NCBI RefSeq assembly: GCF_001984215.1
Contig: NZ_CP019420.1
Coordinates: forward strand, 6,138,001-6,202,000
Direction: 5' to 3'
Length of the DNA stretch: 64,000 nucleotides
Source: Mycobacterium sp. MS1601
Lineage (GTDB): Bacteria; Actinomycetota; Actinomycetes; Mycobacteriales; Mycobacteriaceae
Made by a program: the position numbers and the translations under genes. Each line of letters begins with the position of its first letter. Within the stretch, counting starts at the first letter, position 1. Shown piece after piece: positions 15,270 through 23,247 of this stretch. Below the pieces are notes generated by a model. It saw only the letters and a program-made list of their open reading frames with translations, had not been told where the DNA came from and searched no databases.

Positions 15270-16643
15270 CTACAGGGCCGCCGAGTGCACCTGCCGATGA
15301 TCGGGGTACGCCAAGCCCAGATGGTCCCGCAGCGTCGTCCCGGTGTACTCGGTGCGGAACAAGCCCCGCTCCTGCAGCAGCGGCACCACGGTGTCCACGA
15401 AGACGTCCAGGCCGCTGGGCGTCACATGGGGCACCAGGATGAAGCCGTCGCTGGCGTCGGACTGCACCAGCTCGTTGATGGACTCCGCCACCGACGCGGG
15501 CGAACCGATGAAGCTCTGCCTGCCGGTCACTTCGACGATCAGTTCACGGGTGGTCAGGTTCTCGGCCTGCGCCTTGGCGCGCCACTCGTTGGCGGTCGCG
15601 ACGGGGTCGCGGTACATCCGCACACTGGCGCGGCCTTTGGCGATGGTGTTCTCCCCCACAATCGGATCCACGGTGGGCAGCGGACCGTCGGGATCATGGT
15701 CGGACAGATCCCGATTCCACAGCTGCTCCAGGAACTTGATGGCCGTCGCCGGCGACACCTGGGCCAGCCGCACCTGCTGCGCCAACTCGGCGGCCTCGGC
15801 GTCGGTATCACCCAGCACGAATGTCGCGGCGGGCAGGATCAGCAACTCGTCGCGGCGGCGCCCGTAGGCCGGCAGCCGGCGCTTGACGTCGGCATAGAAG
15901 GCCTGCCCCTCGGCCAGCGTGCCGTAGCGGGAGAAGATGGCATCAGCTGCGGCAGCGGCGAACTCGCGGCCGCGGTCGGAATCGCCGGCCTGGAAGATGA
16001 CCGGGCGCCCCTGCGGGCTGCGCGGCACGTTGAATCGGCCGGTGATGTCGAAGTGCACGTTGGAGTAAGCGAAGGAGCCCGCGTCCTGGTCAGACAGAAA
16101 GACACCATGTTCCTTGTCCGCCACCACCTCGTCACCGCGCCACGAGTCGAACAGCACGTGCGCAGCCTCCAGAAAGCTCTCCGCCCGCTCGTAGCGCTGA
16201 CTCTCCGGCAGGAACCCACCGCGCCGGAAGTTCTCGCCGGTGAACGCGTCCCAGGAGGTGACCACGTTCCACGCGGCCCGTCCGTCGGACAGATGATCCA
16301 ACGACGCGAATTGCCGTGCCACCTCATAGGGTTCGTTGAAGGTCGAGTTGATGGTGCCGGTGAGCCCCAGGTGCTCGGTGACAGCCGCCAAGGCGGCCAG
16401 CACGGTGAAGGTGTCGGGCCGGCCGACGACGTCGAGGTCGTAGATGTTGCCGCCCTGCTCACGCAGTCGCAATCCCTCGGCCAGGAACATGAAGTCGAAC
16501 TTGCCGCGCTCGGCAGCCTGCGCAAACTGTACGAACGAGCTGAAGTCGATGTGGCTTCCAGAGGCCGGGTCGCTCCACACCGTGGTGTTGTTGACGCCCG
16601 GGAAGTGGGCGGCCAGGTGGATCTGCTTGAGCGGCTTGGTCAT
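15270..16643 (-). CDS. LLM-class FMN-dependent monooxygenase (NtaA/SnaA/DszA type)
   Basis: 457-residue two-component flavin monooxygenase using FMNH2. The N-terminal KQIHLAAHFPGVNNTTVW and the segments FDFMFLAEGLRLRE, TINSTFNEPYEVARQFASLDHLSDGRAAWNVVTSW and VIFQAGDSDRGREFAA are typical of the NtaA/SnaA/DszA group. Members cleave C-S or C-N bonds in sulfonates, sulfones or chelators. It lies 8 bp downstream of a second LLM gene, forming an operon. The reductase partner is not nearby. Substrate unknown; sulfur scavenging is the likeliest role. Confidence 0.88.
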   Translation of the reverse strand: MTKPLKQIHLAAHFPGVNNTTVWSDPASGSHIDFSSFVQFAQAAERGKFDFMFLAEGLRLREQGGNIYDLDVVGRPDTFTVLAALAAVTEHLGLTGTINSTFNEPYEVARQFASLDHLSDGRAAWNVVTSWDAFTGENFRRGGFLPESQRYERAESFLEAAHVLFDSWRGDEVVADKEHGVFLSDQDAGSFAYSNVHFDITGRFNVPRSPQGRPVIFQAGDSDRGREFAAAAADAIFSRYGTLAEGQAFYADVKRRLPAYGRRRDELLILPAATFVLGDTDAEAAELAQQVRLAQVSPATAIKFLEQLWNRDLSDHDPDGPLPTVDPIVGENTIAKGRASVRMYRDPVATANEWRAKAQAENLTTRELIVEVTGRQSFIGSPASVAESINELVQSDASDGFILVPHVTPSGLDVFVDTVVPLLQERGLFRTEYTGTTLRDHLGLAYPDHRQVHSAAL

Positions 16644-16651
16644 CGAAGCTC

Positions 16652-17776
16652 CTAGGGTGCCGGTGCGTATCGGTTGGCGGGCCGGGACAGACCCAGGGAA
16701 TCACGCAGGGTGGCACCGGAGTAGTTGTCGCGGAACAACTCTCGACGCTGCAGTTCCGGCACCAACCCCGTGGTGATCTGCGCCAGGTCATGGGGCAGCG
16801 TGGCCGGCCGCAGCCGGAACCCACTTGCTCCTGCGGCGTGCCACTGCTGCAGCAGGTCCGCCAGCTGGAGCGGTGTGCCCACGAAAACCTCGGCATCGCT
16901 GACATATTCGGTGCTGACCAGATCTTCGAGAAGCCTGCGGCGCGCTGCCGCCGCGTCGGCGGTGTCGGCCAGGAACACCACCAGATCCGGGAACACATGA
17001 ACGGGATCAAAAGCAGCCGGGCGCAATTCGCTCAGCCGCCCGGCGATCGTCGTCACCTCCGCGGCGTCGTGCGGGGTGATGAATGCGACATCGGCACTGG
17101 TGGCCGCCAATTGCCACGCGGCCTCGGCGTGCGCCAAAGCGGCGACGATGGGTTGCCCCTGCGGGGGGCGCGGTGTGATCGACGGCCCCTTCACCGAGAA
17201 CCACCGGCCCTCGAAGTCGATGTAGTGCAGCTTGTCCCGATCGACAAAGCGTCCGGTGGCGACGTCGCGGATCTCGGCGTCGTCCTCCCAGCTGTCCCAG
17301 AGCCGACGCAGCACCTCGATGTAGTCACCCGCTTCGGTCAGCAGCAGTTCCCGCTGCACGTCCCTGCGGCCGAAGTGGGCGGCGGCCGCGGCGCTGGATG
17401 CCACCTGTACACGCACTCCCGCGCGCCCGCCGCTCACGTAGTCCAGGGTGGCGATCGCCTTGGAGACGTGGAACGGCTCGGTGTGGGTGGCGATGGCCGT
17501 CGGCACCAACCCGATGTGCCGGGTCAACGGCGCCACCCGTGAGGCGATCAGAACGGCGTCCAGACGACCGCGCACCCGGTCGGTCTGCACCGGGCCTTCG
17601 GTCTGCAGGGTGAGGCCGTCCTCGATGGTGACGAAGTCCAGCAGGCCGCCTTCCGCCTCGGCCACCAGATCCGCCCAGTAGCGAGCGGTGAACAATTCCA
17701 AGGGGCGGGCATCGGGCTGCCGCCACGCCGCCGGGTGCCAGCCCGCGCCGTCCAACGCCACTGCAAGATGAAGCAC
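16652..17776 (-). CDS. LLM-class flavin-dependent oxidoreductase
   Basis: 374-residue luciferase-like TIM-barrel protein, first gene of a two-gene operon with the NtaA-type monooxygenase. Visible family segments are FVTIEDGLTL, TRHIGLVPTAIATHTEPFHVSKAIATLDYVSGGRAGVRVQ, and ITPRPPQGQPIVAALAHAEAA. The GTG at 17776 (VLHLAVALDGAGWHP) is chosen because GGGAGA lies about 7 nt upstream. The longer frame adds residues unlike the family. The pairing suggests two steps on one sulfur- or nitrogen-containing substrate. Confidence 0.85.
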   Translation of the reverse strand: MLHLAVALDGAGWHPAAWRQPDARPLELFTARYWADLVAEAEGGLLDFVTIEDGLTLQTEGPVQTDRVRGRLDAVLIASRVAPLTRHIGLVPTAIATHTEPFHVSKAIATLDYVSGGRAGVRVQVASSAAAAAHFGRRDVQRELLLTEAGDYIEVLRRLWDSWEDDAEIRDVATGRFVDRDKLHYIDFEGRWFSVKGPSITPRPPQGQPIVAALAHAEAAWQLAATSADVAFITPHDAAEVTTIAGRLSELRPAAFDPVHVFPDLVVFLADTADAAAARRRLLEDLVSTEYVSDAEVFVGTPLQLADLLQQWHAAGASGFRLRPATLPHDLAQITTGLVPELQRRELFRDNYSGATLRDSLGLSRPANRYAPAP

Positions 17777-17972
17777 AGCGCTTTCTCCCTTTCGGTTACG
17801 TTCCTGGGGCAACACCGACGGGAGTACGACCCATTCCACTCCCGCTCCCAGTGTCGTTGCGACGCTGCCGCACTACCAGGGATGTGCGCACCGTGATGCC
17901 AACCCGCGGGGGTTTGGAGTCACCGGAAATCGGGAAATTCGGACTGCGACGTTCTACTTGGGAGGCTTTGCA

Positions 17973-18221
17973 GTGGCAGGAGCAGTGGGGGTTTTGTACC
18001 TCGTCGGCGCACTGATCACTACCGGTGGCATTTTTGCGTTGGCTGCGCGGTGGGGTGATTCCCGCCAGCCCGCTGCCCACCCGGTGTACATCAGTGTCGC
18101 AGCAGGTTTGCTGTGGCCGGTGGTGGTCGTGGGTGCCGCGCAGATGGCCGTCGTCGGGCTGCTGACCCGCAGCACTCGTCAGAGGCAGGAATCCGCCGAG
18201 GATTACGCGCTGGCGCGATGA
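17973..18221 (+). CDS. small two-helix membrane protein
   Basis: 82 residues. The GTG at 17973 has GGGAGG 7 nt upstream, which rules out the TTG at 17958 that overlaps that site. Two membrane helices lie at about 3-27 (GAVGVLYLVGALITTGGIFAL) and 43-66 (YISVAAGLLWPVVVVGAAQMAVVGLL), followed by a charged tail. It overlaps the next gene by ATGA, so the two are translationally coupled. Family not recognised. Confidence 0.65.
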   Translation: MAGAVGVLYLVGALITTGGIFALAARWGDSRQPAAHPVYISVAAGLLWPVVVVGAAQMAVVGLLTRSTRQRQESAEDYALAR

Positions 18222-18697
18222 GTGACCGCATCGAGGTCCAACGCGTCATCGCGGCCTCGCCTGCGCAGGTCTTCGACGTGTTGTGCGACCCCCAGGGCCA
18301 CGTGGCCATCGATTCGTCCGGAATGCTGCAGGGCGCGACGGGTTCCTCGGTGGCAATGGTGGGCGACGAGTTCACCGTCCACATGGACCGAGAGTCGCTC
18401 AACGACTTTCCCGAACTCGGACGCTACGACGTCACCGTCCGGATAACCGAGTTCGAGCCGGACGCTCTGATCGCCTGGACCATCCTCGGACGGGTCAGAC
18501 CACAGATCGGACACGTCTACGGCTACCGACTGGAGCCCAGCTCCGACGGCACCAGGGTGACCTCGTTCTACGACTGGTCCGACATCGAGCAGACTTGGCG
18601 TGACGCCGGGATCTTCCCGGTGATCTCCGAGGCGGCGCTGCGTGCCACCCTCGGCATTCTCGACCGGACGGTGCGACGGGGTTATCCCCGCGGCTGA
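18218..18697 (+). CDS. SRPBCC-family (START-like) protein
   Basis: 159 residues, starting MSDRIEVQRVIAASPAQVFDVLCDPQGHVAID, the typical first strand and helix of polyketide-cyclase/START-like folds. The C-terminal helix reads ALRATLGILDRTVRRGY. These proteins bind hydrophobic ligands in a central cavity; the ligand is unknown. The start overlaps the membrane protein stop by 4 nt. It is convergent with the next gene, with 1 nt between stops. Confidence 0.8.
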   Translation: MSDRIEVQRVIAASPAQVFDVLCDPQGHVAIDSSGMLQGATGSSVAMVGDEFTVHMDRESLNDFPELGRYDVTVRITEFEPDALIAWTILGRVRPQIGHVYGYRLEPSSDGTRVTSFYDWSDIEQTWRDAGIFPVISEAALRATLGILDRTVRRGYPRG

Positions 18698-18698
18698 C

Positions 18699-19307
18699 TC
18701 AGATGCAGGGCCGGAAGAACGGCGTGATCTGCGGTCCGCACTGCAGCGGGATGATGCGCTTGGGCGGCGGAATCTTGGTCAGATCCGGCAGCTGCGGCGG
18801 AGGCAGCTGCGACAGCGCTGCGCCGACGCCGTTGAGATTGGGGGCCGGCATACTGGCGACCGCTGCGCCGGTACCGGCACCGACGACACCGTTGACGATG
18901 GGGGTCAGATCCGGCCAGAGATTGACACCGACACCGATGCCAGGCAGGCCGAGTTCCGGAGAGATCTGCACCGGCACGTCATCGACCAGCGATGTCTGCA
19001 CCAGCGGCTCCTGCAGCGCGGGAGCTGGAAGCTGCGCCAGGTTCTCGGCCGGGGTGAGGTTCGGGTTGAAACCCCACTCGTTGCGCGGCTGGTTGTCGGC
19101 AGGGGCGGGCTCGGCCGCCGCCTCGCACGACACCGTGCCGCCGCCGATACCGCCGCCGGTGGGGTGGGCATAGCCGCCACCGCCGTCGACACCGCATTCG
19201 GCGTGGCTGATCGCCGGGGTGACGATGGTCGCCAAGCCGAGGGGGGCTGCGGACAGCGCCGCGCCCATCAGCAGAACGGTTGCACTCCGTCGGCTGCGAC
19301 GTGCCAT
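18699..19307 (-). CDS. secreted proline-rich hypothetical protein
   Basis: 202 residues. A signal peptide of about 36 residues (MARRSRRSATVLLMG...AISHA) is followed by a Gly-rich then Pro/Leu-rich mature region with repeated PAP, PPP and LPP segments and NLNGVGAALSQLPPPQLPDL. Four cysteines: near the mature start, at about 61, and two at the end (QCGPQITPFFRPC). GGGAG precedes the ATG at 19307, which decides the start. It is the type of exported cell-wall protein common in mycobacteria; function unknown. Confidence 0.68.
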   Translation of the reverse strand: MARRSRRSATVLLMGAALSAAPLGLATIVTPAISHAECGVDGGGGYAHPTGGGIGGGTVSCEAAAEPAPADNQPRNEWGFNPNLTPAENLAQLPAPALQEPLVQTSLVDDVPVQISPELGLPGIGVGVNLWPDLTPIVNGVVGAGTGAAVASMPAPNLNGVGAALSQLPPPQLPDLTKIPPPKRIIPLQCGPQITPFFRPCI

Positions 19308-19539
19308 TACCACTCCCAAATCTGCGTGCTTGCTGTTAGACCCGCTTAGTTTAGGCCATAATTCCGCCGAGCCACGACCTTGAGCGAACTCTGCACACTA
19401 TCTGACAGCCTCGGCACACTTCCGGCGGCATCTGATCGCTTCGTGACCACCGGGCCTGCTGCGGCCTCACCGGTGTCGACGCCGGGAACCCAGCCCGCGT
19501 GCACACGCCGGGATGACCCGCAGCAAAGTCGAGAAAGAA

Positions 19540-19695
19540 TCAAAGCCAAGGCGGTGCGGGCGTGCTCAGAACACAGTCACGGGCCACCGACTGGGTGACA
19601 CAGCTCGACTCGGCCACTTCCGAGGTGAGCGGCGCCATCATCAAGCTGCCGAGAAACAAACCGAGGGCCGCAAAGCCGAGGACGATTGGGCGCAT
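19540..19695 (-). CDS. 51-residue small secreted protein (new short ORF)
   Basis: Translation from the ATG at 19695 gives a signal-like N-terminus (MRPIVLGFAALGLFLGSLM), then a short mature part with two cysteines (ESSC...ARDC) ending TPAPPWL. GGAG lies 7 nt before the ATG. It is the only supported gene in the 518-bp gap between 19308 and 19825. It is divergent from clpC2, about 130 bp apart. Function and conservation are unknown. A chance frame cannot be excluded, but signal peptide plus ribosome binding site is good evidence. Confidence 0.5.
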   Translation of the reverse strand: MRPIVLGFAALGLFLGSLMMAPLTSEVAESSCVTQSVARDCVLSTPAPPWL

Positions 19696-19778
19696 GTGCT
19701 GTCTCCGCTCTTCACGGGCTTATCGGATATCCCAAAGTGTGACAGGAGTGACAGATGTGACGCGTGAGACACGCCGAC

Positions 19779-19823
19779 GTCAACCGTAAGTTGACGATAC
19801 ATTCGCGTCAACTTACGGTTGAC
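19779..19823 (+). promoter_or_regulatory. clpC2 promoter with twin GTCAAC palindromes
   Basis: Two 17-bp palindromes, GTCAAC-N5-GTTGAC at 19779-19795 and 19807-19823, are exact reverse complements of each other, including the spacer, with centres 28 bp apart. They cover a promoter: TTGACG (19791-19796), 17-bp spacer, TACGGT (19814-19819). The clpC2 ATG lies 6 nt after the -10, so the mRNA is predicted to be leaderless. The arrangement is that of a tightly repressed gene, probably by ClpC2 itself. Confidence 0.85.
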
Positions 19824-19825
19824 GC

Positions 19826-20533
19826 ATGAGTACCTCACCCGCACACAACGCCGTCAGCCTCGACACGCTGATCCGGACCATCACGAGCCTGCACGCCGAT
19901 GAGCTCGAGCAACTCAAAGATGCGATGCTGGTCGCCGAGCACCTCGGCGAAGTGTCCGACCACCTGATCGGACACTTCGTGGATCAGGCCCGCCGCTCCG
20001 GCGCCTCTTGGACCGAGATCGGAACCAGCATGGGCGTCACCAAACAAGCCGCCCAGAAACGATTTGTCCCCAAAGGCGACACCATCGACCCCAACGAGGG
20101 TTTCCACCGCTTCACCCCACGCGCCAAAGCCGTCGTCGTCGCCGCCCAGAACCTCGCCCGCGACGCCGGCAACCAGCAGATCACCCCCGAGCACCTGATC
20201 CTCGGGTTGTTGACCGACGCCGATGCCCTGGCCACGCGACTGTTACTGACCCAGAACGTCACGCCCGAGGCGGTACGCGCAGTGATCACCCTGCCCCCCG
20301 ACACCGGCGAACACCTGCAGTTGGTGCCCTTCGACCCCGCGGCCAGAAAGGCACTGGAGCTCACGTTCCGCGAGGCGCTGCGACTGGGCCACAACTACAT
20401 CGGCACCGAGCACCTGCTCCTGGCGTTGCTGGAAGTCGAAGACGTCACCGGCCCCCTGCACCAAGCCGGCGTCGACAAGGAACGCATCGAGACCGACCTG
20501 GTCACCGTCCTGGAATCACTGTCGAAGAGCTGA
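19826..20533 (+). CDS. clpC2: ClpC2-like protein: HTH plus twin Clp-N repeats, no ATPase
   Basis: 235 residues. An N-terminal helix-turn-helix region lies at about 46-76 (HFVDQARRSGASWTEIGTSMGVTKQAAQKRF). Two Clp R-domain repeats follow: FTPRAKAVVVAAQ...ITPEHLILGLL, and LELTFREALRLGHNYIGTEHLLLALL. No Walker motifs are present, so it is a DNA-binding, ClpC1-like sensor rather than an unfoldase. Mycobacterial ClpC2 has, as I recall, been linked to sensing Clp-targeting cyclic peptides and to autoregulation. The twin palindromes at the promoter fit that. The sigma factor gene follows after 41 bp. Confidence 0.9.
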   Translation: MSTSPAHNAVSLDTLIRTITSLHADELEQLKDAMLVAEHLGEVSDHLIGHFVDQARRSGASWTEIGTSMGVTKQAAQKRFVPKGDTIDPNEGFHRFTPRAKAVVVAAQNLARDAGNQQITPEHLILGLLTDADALATRLLLTQNVTPEAVRAVITLPPDTGEHLQLVPFDPAARKALELTFREALRLGHNYIGTEHLLLALLEVEDVTGPLHQAGVDKERIETDLVTVLESLSKS

Positions 20534-20574
20534 CCTCACATCCGCGCCGGACCGAGCGTCTACATGATGTGAGT

Positions 20575-21042
20575 GTGCGCCCATTCGAACAGGTGGTGGC
20601 CCGGCACGGGCCGACGGTGTTGCGAGTATGTCGTGCCGTCGTGGGCCCCGACGACGCCGAGGACGCGTGGTCGGAGACGTTCCTGTCGGCGCTGCGGGCC
20701 TATCCCGACCTGCCTGCCGACGCCAACGTCGAAGCCTGGTTGGTGACCATCGCGCACCGTCGCTCGATCGATGTCGGCCGCGCCCGCAGCCGTCGCGCCG
20801 TCCCCACCGATGTGCTTCCCGAACATGCGGCCCCGAACACCGACCGCGACCCGGACCTGTGGTCGGCGCTGGCGGCCCTGCCCGACAAACAACGCCGCGC
20901 CGTCGCCTACCACCACATCGCCGGACTGCCGTTCGCGGAGATCGCCGGACTGCTGGGCAACTCACCGGGGGCAGCGCGCCGCGCCGCCGCCGACGGAATC
21001 GCCGCGTTGCGACGCCGGTACCGAGAGGATGAAACAGCATGA
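20575..21042 (+). CDS. ECF-like sigma-70 family factor
   Basis: 155 residues. Region 2 reads FEQVVARHGPTVLRVCRAVVG and EDAWSETFLSALRAYPDLP..VEAWLVTIAHRRSIDVGR. Region 4 reads LAALPDKQRRAVAYHHIAGLPFAEIAGLLG. No anti-sigma gene is adjacent. The start is uncertain: GTG at 20575 or at 20569, neither with a ribosome binding site, so translation may depend on clpC2. It overlaps ogt by ATGA. Context suggests a sigma factor controlled together with DNA alkylation repair. Confidence 0.82.
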   Translation: MRPFEQVVARHGPTVLRVCRAVVGPDDAEDAWSETFLSALRAYPDLPADANVEAWLVTIAHRRSIDVGRARSRRAVPTDVLPEHAAPNTDRDPDLWSALAALPDKQRRAVAYHHIAGLPFAEIAGLLGNSPGAARRAAADGIAALRRRYREDETA

Positions 21043-21629
21043 GTACCAACCTGTTCGACCTGCCCGGCGACACCGCCGCACTGGCGCGGCTGCACACCCG
21101 CCTCACCGAGGCCGCCGACCGCGACGGCGCACTCGACATCGCCTACCGCACCCTGGACACCCCGGTGGGCACCTTGCTGCTGGCCGCCACCGAGGTGGGG
21201 CTGGTTCGGGTGGCGTTCGCCGTCGAGGACCACGACGCGGTGCTGGCCACCCTGGCGCAGCGGATCAGCCCTCGAATCCTGCACTCCCCCGCCCGCCTGG
21301 ACGACACTGCACGCCAGCTCGAGCAGTTCTTCGACCGAAGCCGGACCACGTTCGATCTCGCGATGGATCTGCGTCTGGCCCAAGGGTTTCGACGCACCGT
21401 GGTGGAGCACCTGCGCAGCATCACCTACGGCGGACGCGAAACCTACGCCGAGGTGGCCGGCGCGGTGGGCAACCCCGGCGCGGTGCGCGCGGTGGGCACG
21501 GCCTGTGCGCGCAACCCCCTACCGGTGGTGATCCCCTGTCACCGGGTGGTCCGTTCCGACGGGACGGCGGGTCAATACGCCGGCGGCGCGGCCGCCAAAC
21601 TCACCCTGCTGGAGTTCGAGGCGTCCTAG
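21039..21629 (+). CDS. ogt: methylated-DNA--protein-cysteine methyltransferase
   Basis: 196-residue suicide repair protein that takes methyl groups from O6-methylguanine. The active site PCHRVV (Cys167) is intact, as are GNPGAVRAVG with the Arg150 finger and GGRETYAEVA. Compared with a typical Ogt of about 165 residues it has an extra N-terminal segment of about 30 residues (STNLFDLPGDTAALARLHTRLTEAADRDG) predicted helical. The start overlaps the sigma gene by 4 nt, so the two are co-translated. Confidence 0.93.
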   Translation: MSTNLFDLPGDTAALARLHTRLTEAADRDGALDIAYRTLDTPVGTLLLAATEVGLVRVAFAVEDHDAVLATLAQRISPRILHSPARLDDTARQLEQFFDRSRTTFDLAMDLRLAQGFRRTVVEHLRSITYGGRETYAEVAGAVGNPGAVRAVGTACARNPLPVVIPCHRVVRSDGTAGQYAGGAAAKLTLLEFEAS

Positions 21630-21664
21630 GGAATGAAACGCCGGGCTTGTCCGTAGAAGAGGTC

Positions 21665-22087
21665 ATGAAACTCGACGACTCCGCCCGCGCGCTGATCGGC
21701 AAGGGCGTCAACGCAACCCTGGTGACCCTCAACGCCGACGGCAGCCCGCAGGTCAGTGTGGTGTGGGTGGCGCTGCAGCCGGGAGAGCACGACGACGAGC
21801 TGGTGGCCGCGCACCTGAGTGACAAGTACCGGAAGGTGCGCAACATCCGCCGCGACGGCCGGGTAGCACTGACCGTCGTCGCCGACAGCGGCGGCGGCGT
21901 GATGCGGCCGTACCTGGCGGTCACCGGCACGGCGCGCATCGTCGAGGGCGGCGCCCCGCAGGTGTTGCGTGAGCTCTCCGCGGTGCTGGCTCCAGGCACC
22001 GGTTTCCCGCCCGAAGACGCGCCGGACGGTTTCCTGACGCGGATCACGGTGGAGAAGGTCGGCGGCGTCGGGCCGTGGGCCGGCTGA
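21665..22087 (+). CDS. PPOX-class F420-dependent enzyme family protein
   Basis: 140 residues of the split-barrel flavin/F420-binding fold (TIGR03618-like). Key segments are NATLVTLNADGSPQVSVVWVAL, LVAAHLSDKYRKVRNIRRDGRVALTVV and PYLAVTGTARIVEGG. AGAAGAGG lies just before the ATG. It follows ogt by 35 bp on the same strand and may belong to the same transcript. Cofactor (F420 or FMN) and substrate are unknown. Confidence 0.82.
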   Translation: MKLDDSARALIGKGVNATLVTLNADGSPQVSVVWVALQPGEHDDELVAAHLSDKYRKVRNIRRDGRVALTVVADSGGGVMRPYLAVTGTARIVEGGAPQVLRELSAVLAPGTGFPPEDAPDGFLTRITVEKVGGVGPWAG

Positions 22088-22187
22088 CCGATCCGGCTGA
22101 GGGACGAAGCCGGTGAGGAAGCCGGCAACCCAGCACAGGCCGGCTGAAGCGCCCAACCGGCTGTGGACACCTGTCCGATATGTCATC

Positions 22188-22694
22188 ATGCGACACATGC
22201 GCCGATGGTTCTCGACCCTTCTCGTAGCAGCGGCAGTCCTGGGTTTCGGTGTCGGGACCACGCCGGTGGCTGCAGCCGCGGACACGGTCATCGGACGGAT
22301 GGGCGACACACTGCGCGTCGAGTACCTGGGCATCATCGCCGACGTGACCGTGATGGCACCGGTGCCCTCGGAGATCCCGCCCGGCTTCGGCTACCCGCCC
22401 CGGGCGCCGCGCCACCAGGTGTGGAAGTCCCAGGTGGTGGTCCAGGCAAAGCAGATGCCCGTCCCCTACGCCATGGGCGTGTCGTTCTGGTTCCGTGGTG
22501 TCACCCCCACCGGTGACGCCTACGAACCCCGCAACAGCGATGCCCCCGACGCGCTGCAGCACGGCCTGCTCAACGCCCCAGCCGGGTCGACGGTGGCCGG
22601 CTGGGTGTACTGGGACTGCTACCGCGACCTGGTGACCAACGTGGTGCTGGTGGACAAGAAGACCGGCATTCGTCTGGCTCAATGGAACATGTGA
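22188..22694 (+). CDS. secreted hypothetical protein (Rv2668-like)
   Basis: 168 residues with a signal peptide of about 31 residues (MRHMRRWFSTLLVAAAVLGFG...AAA). The mature part begins DTVIGRMGDTLRVEYLG and contains YPPRAPRHQVWKSQVVVQA and the aromatic GWVYWDCYRDLVTN. The beta-rich pattern resembles small exported mycobacterial proteins such as MPT63-like folds, but that is a guess. Its position between clpC2 and a GNAT gene matches Rv2668. It overlaps the GNAT gene. Confidence 0.72.
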   Translation: MRHMRRWFSTLLVAAAVLGFGVGTTPVAAAADTVIGRMGDTLRVEYLGIIADVTVMAPVPSEIPPGFGYPPRAPRHQVWKSQVVVQAKQMPVPYAMGVSFWFRGVTPTGDAYEPRNSDAPDALQHGLLNAPAGSTVAGWVYWDCYRDLVTNVVLVDKKTGIRLAQWNM

Positions 22695-23236
22695 GCGCAC
22701 TGCAGATTTCCCGAGCCACCACCACCGATATCGCCGACCTCGCCGACGTCGCCGCCCGCACCTTCCCGCTGGCCTGCCCGCCGTCGGCCACACCCGAGAA
22801 CATCGCCGCCTTCATCGCCGAGAACCTCTCGGCGGAGCGGTTCACCCACTACGTCACCAGCCCCGAGCGCGCCGTGTTCGTGGCACGCGAAAACGGGGTG
22901 GCTGTCGGCTACGCGATGCTGATCCACGGCCTGCCCGACGATGCCGACGTGCACACGGCGGTGACGGTGTTGCCAACCGTCGAACTGTCCAAGATCTACG
23001 TGCTGCCCAGCAGCCACGGGGGCACAGTGTCAGCGGCCCTGATGTCCGCGGCGCTGGACCACGCCCACAGTGCGGGCGCCAAGAGCGTATGGCTGGGCGT
23101 CAACGAGGAAAACCAACGCGCCCAACGCTTTTACACCAAACAGGGGTTCACGGTCACCGGCACCAAGAGCTTCCGCATGGGCGCGGGAATCGAGCACGAC
23201 TACGTGTTGACCCGCGAGCTCCAAACCTCTGCCTAG
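22691..23236 (+). CDS. GNAT-family N-acetyltransferase
   Basis: About 181 residues. The acetyl-CoA binding region is ELSKIYVLPSSHGGTVSAALMSAALDHA, followed by VWLGVNEENQRAQRFYTKQGF, a standard GNAT ending. The GTG at 22691 overlaps the preceding stop (GTGA) and is preferred; an ATG at 22682 is also in frame. The position matches Rv2669. The acyl acceptor is unknown. Confidence 0.85.
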   Translation: MSALQISRATTTDIADLADVAARTFPLACPPSATPENIAAFIAENLSAERFTHYVTSPERAVFVARENGVAVGYAMLIHGLPDDADVHTAVTVLPTVELSKIYVLPSSHGGTVSAALMSAALDHAHSAGAKSVWLGVNEENQRAQRFYTKQGFTVTGTKSFRMGAGIEHDYVLTRELQTSA

Positions 23237-23247
23237 ACCGGCCCGCT

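Noticed and set aside
19346..19789. Several short plus- and minus-strand frames upstream of clpC2
   Set aside because: Shadow-like composition and no start signals, except for the 51-codon minus-strand frame, which is reported.
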